Assembly: GCA_017311185.1 (NCBI GenBank)
Contig: JAESUZ010000429.1
Location: forward strand, 124,001-188,000
DNA from: Proteles cristata cristata
Taxonomy: Eukaryota > Chordata > Mammalia > Carnivora > Hyaenidae
Reading direction: 5' to 3'
Length of the DNA stretch: 64,000 nt
Below the pieces are notes generated by a model. That model made no database searches, was not told where the DNA came from, and was given only the letters and a program-made list of their open reading frames with translations. Below are positions 58,881-64,000 of this stretch, one piece after another. Position 1 is the stretch's first letter; each line of letters starts with the position of its first letter. Position numbers and translations under genes: made by a program.

Positions 58881-59692
58881 GCAGAACTCAATTGACTATC
58901 TGGACTGTCAAATGTGGATTAGTAAAATAGCCCTTAAGAAGAGGTAACAATAGGGAAGAATAGAATTTCAGAGCTCATTATGAATTTTAGGTCATAATGG
59001 TTGAAGGTAAATATGTTCCTCTCTTTTGCTACTTTACATTAGGTCAGTTGTGAGCTTACTTGTATTATGATAGCTAAGCCTAATCCTATGTAATATCAGA
59101 CAAATCTGACAACTCTTAAAAAAACATCTGTTTTTATAAATAGAAGATACTTTTTTCTTGTAAATTTCCAGATTTCTAGTATGCACCAAATTTACATGAT
59201 TATGAGAAAGTATCCTGATTTTCAGGGCAGATCTCTCTTTCAAAACAGTTCTGAAGTGAGTGATAAGGGTCTGTGGATGCAGTCCTATCACATGGGGACC
59301 CCCAACAAGTAGGGTTCTTTGTAAGGGACCCCCATGTCTACTGGGTGTACTCGGTGCTGGGGTGCTTAGTTGCTGTAATAGCTCTACTCTGGACACAGGA
59401 GGGGGAGGGAGCAAGGAGAGTGACATGTACCACCAACCACCTCATGGAGCTCCCTGTGGAGCTCTGCAAGAGGACTACTAGAAGCTTCTACCCCCAGCAG
59501 GGAAAACACACAGGATTTTTCAGTAATAAGAACAGAAATGACCACATGGATTCAGGGTACACTCTATTTGGATCATTACTACACTTTTTTGACTCATTCA
59601 TCTTTATATATACATTATTCCACTCTTAAACACCTTACAGCATATTTATGTAACAATTACATTGATTTTGAAAAAAATATAAATAGGGTAGT
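58881..59692. other. Unassigned sequence
   Basis: Overlapping frames at 59034-59629 (up to 130 codons, both strands) use different phases and show no recognised domain. Confidence 0.35.
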
Positions 59693-60705
59693 TGCTGGAG
59701 GCCAGCTCTGGGTGGTCCAGGGGTCCCTGAAGGATGGACTGTGTCGACGAGGGAAGGATGAGAGAGCCATGAGAATCTTTCTGGTCACCAGGCAGGCATC
59801 TCTGCTCTTCTGGGGCTCAACTTTATTTTATAATTTAATGTTTGGGGGACAGTGCAGAAGTGGTATTTGCCCTAGACAATGATTTCTGATGATAAATTTC
59901 TTTGATATGTAAGAATTTCCTGGAACATAGATTTGTAGAAGACTCATGCATAACCTTTATCAATAGTGATTGAGGTAGGTGATTTAGATGCTTATCCTAT
60001 GGGGAAGGAAGGTATCTTTAGCATACAAGACAATGTTTTTAGCATAAAAAGGGTGAAGTTACTTCTTTGTGAGCAGGGGTCAATAGCTTGTTTGTTTAAG
60101 GAGAAGTATTAAGAAAAACAGATCTTTCAGGATACACGGTGTTTGCTCCCATAATCACAAAAGAAGAAGTTCCTAAAATAGGTTCCTTCACAGGGTGCAA
60201 TCAGCATATTCCAGGCCAGAATAAGTCACTCCCAATATTGATCACAAGATGCCTTGGGAGTCGGTGCTCCAAGCAGAAACAATTGGGTGGGAATGGATAT
60301 CTGTCCTTAACTCTAAATTAGGCTCTTTGTCTCAGGGCCAGGCTCAATTGTAACTCTTGTGTTCTTAACCCCCTTTATTATCTAAGTCTTGGATCTGCAA
60401 GGCCCATAGGAAGAGCCTTTTGACAATCACCCACAATGCTTTCATCTGAAATCTCTTTTGAGAAAGCAGGAATATGCTCTTCCTTATGAGGAATCTGTAA
60501 GGGGAATATCGGTCTGATTTGGAATATTGTGAGGCCTGGTCAGTACCAACAGGCCCATTTCCAACATGAGCCAATAGTAGCAGAAGGAGATACCAGTTTT
60601 GGTTTCTTATGGCAGAAGCTGTGCAAACGCTGCCATTTCCTCACTGTGACTGTCATCCAGCTAGGCTGGTGCTGTTCCCAGCAGGCAGTAATATGATTCT
60701 TAACA
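59693..60705 (-). mobile_element. LTR-like segment, antisense (endogenous retrovirus)
   Basis: On the minus strand it begins TGTTAAGAATCATATTACTG, continues for about 850 bp, has a poly(A) signal in TAAATTATAAAATAAAGTTG, then AGCAGAGATGCCTGCCTGG, and ends near CCACCCAGAGCTGGCCTCCAGCA. A TG...CA frame of about 1 kb with a poly(A) signal near the 3' end fits a long solo LTR of an endogenous retrovirus. No target duplication was confirmed and no internal genes adjoin it. The class is uncertain. Confidence 0.45.
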
Positions 60706-60769
60706 TATTAATGATAGATTGCTAATTTTAGAAAATATTATGGAATTTGAAATAAACCATATATTATTT

Positions 60770-60925
60770 TGCTATAAATCATGCATATAATAACTGGAAA
60801 GATATGTCCTAAATGTTAACAGTGATTAACTTTGGTGTTAGGGTTATGAGAGATATTTAGCTTTCTTTTTTAACTGTCAGCATTTTCTAAATTATGTGTC
60901 ATAAAAACAAATTTATTTGTGATAT
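60770..60925 (+). repeat. Ancient interspersed repeat, family uncertain
   Basis: TAACTGGAAAGATATGTCCT, TGTTAACAGTGATTAACTTTGG, GGTTATGAGAGATATTTAGC and CAGCATTTTCTAAATTATG resemble an old, widespread mammalian repeat 3' region. The antisense piece near 35290 seems related. Confidence 0.35.
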
Positions 60926-61026
60926 AATTAAGAAACAATACATATCTATATGAAGGAAATATATACAGCAATTCTGTACATACCACAGGAGAAATGAAAT
61001 TTAAGTACATGGAATTTCAGCTGCCA

Positions 61027-61222
61027 TCTTTCTTCTAAGAGAGAGGATGCACTTGTACACATGTACAGAGAAGAGGCATTAGATGGAGAGGCAGAGGGAG
61101 AGGGATAGAGAGAATCCTCAGCAGGCTCCATGTGCAACACGGAGCCTAACATGGGGATCTTATAATGCCGGGATCATGTCTTGAGTCAGAGGCTCAACTG
61201 ATTGAGTTACCCAGTGTCACCA
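61027..61222 (-). mobile_element. CAN-SINE, antisense, badly decayed
   Basis: GAGAGGCAGAGGGAGAGGGA, ATCCTCAGCAGGCTCCATGT, GCAACACGGAGCCTAACATGG, GGGATCATGTCTTGAGTCAG and CAACTGATTGAGTTACCCAG track the inverted family order. The tRNA-related head is damaged. Confidence 0.8.
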
Positions 61223-63112
61223 CAGCTACTATTTTGTATACAGTGAGTAAATTGGGTCACAAGTATCCAGACATGCTTATGGCATCTTAAAGAGAATCCC
61301 AAAAACTCAGATTGAAAGTAATAGATGTGACTTAGCTACCCCGCTATTATGAGTCATGCTATTATTAAAGCAATCACGTACTGTAACAGATTCTCCTTAC
61401 AGAATGCAAAGCCCATAGCGGCACATAAATGTCTTTCTCTACAAAAGTGCTGAAGCAAAATGTCTAAAATGAATGTGGTGTTTAAAATATAAGCCTTTAT
61501 TTCTTGTCGACATGGTTTAGTTGCTTAACTATTTTAGGCATCTCTCACTTATCTGTCTGAAGCTTCCATTTCTGCTTACTTTTGAACACCACCAAGTTGA
61601 TCAAGGGAGCAAACTTTTTATTGTTGGACATTTTTAATGTTCTCCATATGCCTTTTTTAATTACCTGAGTCTAGTTATTTTTCTTTCCAATATCAAAATA
61701 AAAAGTGCTTAACAAAAGTTATTTGACATTAGTATCACCATTTGCTTTTTTAAATTGCAAATTTGTTATCATATATCCATAAACAATAGGAGAACAATTA
61801 ATTTATGGGAACTTATAGCTTAAGTAAAATAAACCCAGTTTGTTTTCTCGCCTTTCTTCTTCCTGATAGAGGAAACAGCTCTCTCTAGCCGTGGATATAA
61901 CCAGAACATTTACTCCCACATTCTTTCTTGACACTGTATCCCTGGAATGTCTATCAAGCATGTCACATGCTCCAGGAATCCCTAAGCAACAAAAGAACTG
62001 TTAGGGTCACCTGTCAGATTTTCATAAATTGAATTCAGAAGGAAACAAAGAACGTTTGGATAATCAATCACTCACTAGCATAGCACACATCTTGAACTTT
62101 GCATGGGTTCCCTTTGTGTCCCAGGTCCTATGGAGTTGACATGGAGACAGGCCCACATGAACGTTCAGTGGACTGGATCTGTGTAGTAGCTGAGATCACT
62201 GAGGTTAGCAAATCACCAGTCTTACAATGAGCTTCCCCAAACCGGCTTAATTTTTGTCCCTGAAGAACACAGCATTTTTATTATTCTGGTCAGGATCAAT
62301 CTGCTTAGATGCTACCCTGTCTTTTAAGGGTGAAATGCTACAAGGTGAGATGCTACCCTGTCTTTTAAGGGTGTTGACTATTTAAAAAAAGCCTTGAAAA
62401 AATAGTGCAAGGTGGCTAGAAAAGTCACAATCAGCTCTCAACAGTGTGCATACTGTTGTAGGGTCAGCCATGCATCACCCTCTGCCAGGATTGGCCACTG
62501 CCTGGGAGTCAGAGCTACTAAATATTTGTCCCATGGATGACTGCACTCTGCTGTAGCCTAGGAGATGAAGTGGACCAGCTCTCCCTCCCTTTACACATCA
62601 GTCCCATTGATGTCCACTGAAGAAACATCCCAGTCTATGCAGGAATACACTAGGAATGCAAAAATAAAATCCCTAGTATGCAGGGCCTTCTGCCTTGACC
62701 TTTGACAAGATGAATGACTGCCTACTTCAATGTTGTACAAGTGTCATTGATAGTGAAATGGGTGTGGTGAGGGTATGTGACACAGGAGTCCTGCCACATT
62801 TTATTCATGCATTTCAGTTGTGTGTTTGGAGAGCAGGCAGGAGACAGCATGTGGGGATAGGGAAGATGGTGGGCCTCCCTCATTCTCCAGCCACGGGCAA
62901 GCCACATGATGCACAAGGAATTTTGGACCCTCCTCCTCATCATGTACTTATGTAAGGTGTTCAAAATTCAAGAAAACTTTTTTCCTTATTTTGCAGATAG
63001 ACATACCAATATAAATATTCCAAGTAGCGTCACAGTGCCAGCATAGACACTAACAACCGCTGATTGCTTTAAAGAATAGAGATCATTTTCTGAAACCTGC
63101 TGAAGTGTAACC
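61223..63112. other. Unique sequence
   Basis: No interspersed repeat recognised. Contains the 41-bp duplication at 62307-62373. Small frames on both strands at 62695-62964 have no recognised domain. Confidence 0.4.
62307..62373. repeat. 41-bp-period direct repeat, exact 26-bp copies
   Basis: AGATGCTACCCTGTCTTTTA followed by AGGGTG occurs exactly at 62307-62332 and again at 62348-62373, separated by 15 bp that also echoes the unit (ATGCTACAAGGTG). Confidence 0.95.
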
Positions 63113-64000
63113 ATGATGGCAATTCTGAGAGTGCAGGCATTATCCTGTGATGCCTCCATCCCGCTCCTGAAAAAGGTTGAGATTGGTATTCATGCAAGGA
63201 AAGCTGAGATGCAATGGAAATTCAGACACCTGCATACTCACCATTCAGATCTGAAGTTTGAGAACAAAATTTCAAGTAATTGTGTGAAACAGCGAATGCA
63301 TGAAAAATTTGAGAAACATAAAGTAGTGAGGACAAGACCATTTCTGGAAATACTCAGAAAGCATCTTCCTAAAATGCACAAGGCCAGTGCTCGGGGTCAC
63401 CAAAACTCCACATCACTCTGACCAAGAGTCACAGAGCCTTTAGCTTGGTGGCCTGCCTTGGAGTAAGAGCATGGTGGAAACATCACCACTGTCAAGGAGC
63501 CCACAGAACTTGGGCTGGCTGGAATTGGTCCTATGTCGCCGCTCAGTCAGCATTCACAATGGTTTTCTGCAGAAGACATTAGCAAGAGAGGATGCTGGAA
63601 CATGCTTCCTCTGCCTTTAGTACCAAACTTCTAAAATGTCACCACCACACTTTGAAATAACAACACTGTGATACCACTTTACATTTTCGGTTAATTCCCC
63701 TGTTTCAGATGTTCATTCTGTGATAGTTTTATTTTACTTCAGTCTTCTCTTTGGCTGATTTTGGAGTTTATCACTCATCCATCTGCATTTGGACAGTGTG
63801 GTTTCACTGCACTTGTAAAGGTAGTAAACAATACTTGGAAATAAAAACATTACTCTGCTGAAAGATTAGAGCAATTTTAGACCTGAAAAAAATGCAGGAA
63901 GTTAAAGGTGAAGGTTTTAGCTAACTTAGCCTTTCTTTGATCTCAGTCCTCAGAACAATTTTCCCTCATCCTCACCTGAATTTTGTCTTCAGTTTGGACA
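63113..64000 (+). other. Unassigned end of window with a 102-codon open frame
   Basis: The frame 63113-63421 starts ATGATGGCA in a good initiation context (ACCATGATGG) and ends TGA. Its product is basic and His/Lys-rich, with no domain that I recognise. An AATAAA lies about 420 bp downstream (near 63840), with intervening sequence that could be a 3' UTR. It could be a terminal exon, a decayed retrocopy, or chance. There is no A tail or target duplication to support a retrocopy, and none of the three options is shown. Confidence 0.25.

Noticed and set aside
1..64000. CRISPR array, operon, phage or bacterial features
   Set aside because: Tandem repeats here are minisatellites and microsatellites with no unique spacers. 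Base composition, SINEs and LINEs show a mammalian genome.

Overview
The window looks like ordinary non-coding nuclear DNA from a carnivoran mammal, most likely a felid or another feliform. The evidence is about fifteen copies of a tRNA-Lys-derived CAN-SINE. Most have the form typical of cats: a GGGGCGCCTGGGTGGCTCAG-like head, a box B reading GGTTCGAGCCC, the phrase GTCGGGCTCTGTGCTGAC, a TCTCTCTCTG pyrimidine tract, and an AAATAAATAAA tail. LINE-1 3' ends of matching type are also present, together with the older MIR, L2, L1M and hAT-Charlie layers shared by placental mammals.

I find no convincing protein-coding gene, exon, rRNA, tRNA gene, CRISPR array or operon-like structure. The open frames are short, and the longest ones cross interspersed or simple repeats or lack any recognisable family. 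The window should be read as a gene desert or a large intron.

Layout. From 1 to 11 kb there is a hAT remnant, a 20-bp minisatellite (2.9 kb), a solo-LTR-like segment (3.8-4.45 kb), an old antisense L1 (4.8-5.7 kb), L2/MIR scraps, and a CpG-enriched block of unknown origin (9.7-10.7 kb). From 11 to 20 kb there are two SINEs with clear target-site duplications, MIR and L2 pieces, a palindrome-containing tandem repeat (18.1 kb), an antisense L1 (18.2-19.5 kb), and then a (TG)n, L2, polypyrimidine cluster. From 20 to 26 kb the sequence is mostly unique with two MIRs and one SINE. From 26 to 31.2 kb lies a SINE-rich block of six same-strand copies, including a side-by-side pair flanked by three copies of one target site, around a decayed sense L1 ORF2. 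From 31 to 40.5 kb there are L2, MIR and old L1 remnants and two SINEs. From 40.8 to 42.2 kb there is a well-preserved, 5'-truncated antisense L1 with an 18-bp target duplication, followed by a 302-bp 19-mer minisatellite. From 43 to 54 kb there are SINEs, an old sense L1, two long L2 elements and two tiny L1 3' ends. From 54.6 to 64 kb there are SINEs, an antisense L1 with a (CA)n in it, a palindromic repeat with a GATA microsatellite in its centre, an antisense LTR-like segment, and a poorly understood end containing a 102-codon open frame.

No new biological system was found. The most useful observations concern repeat structure: nested or tandem insertions, minisatellites open in several reading frames, and palindromes. 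Repeat family names rest on remembered consensus sequences, not a search. Ends are reliable to a few bases where target-site duplications are stated and to tens of bases elsewhere.
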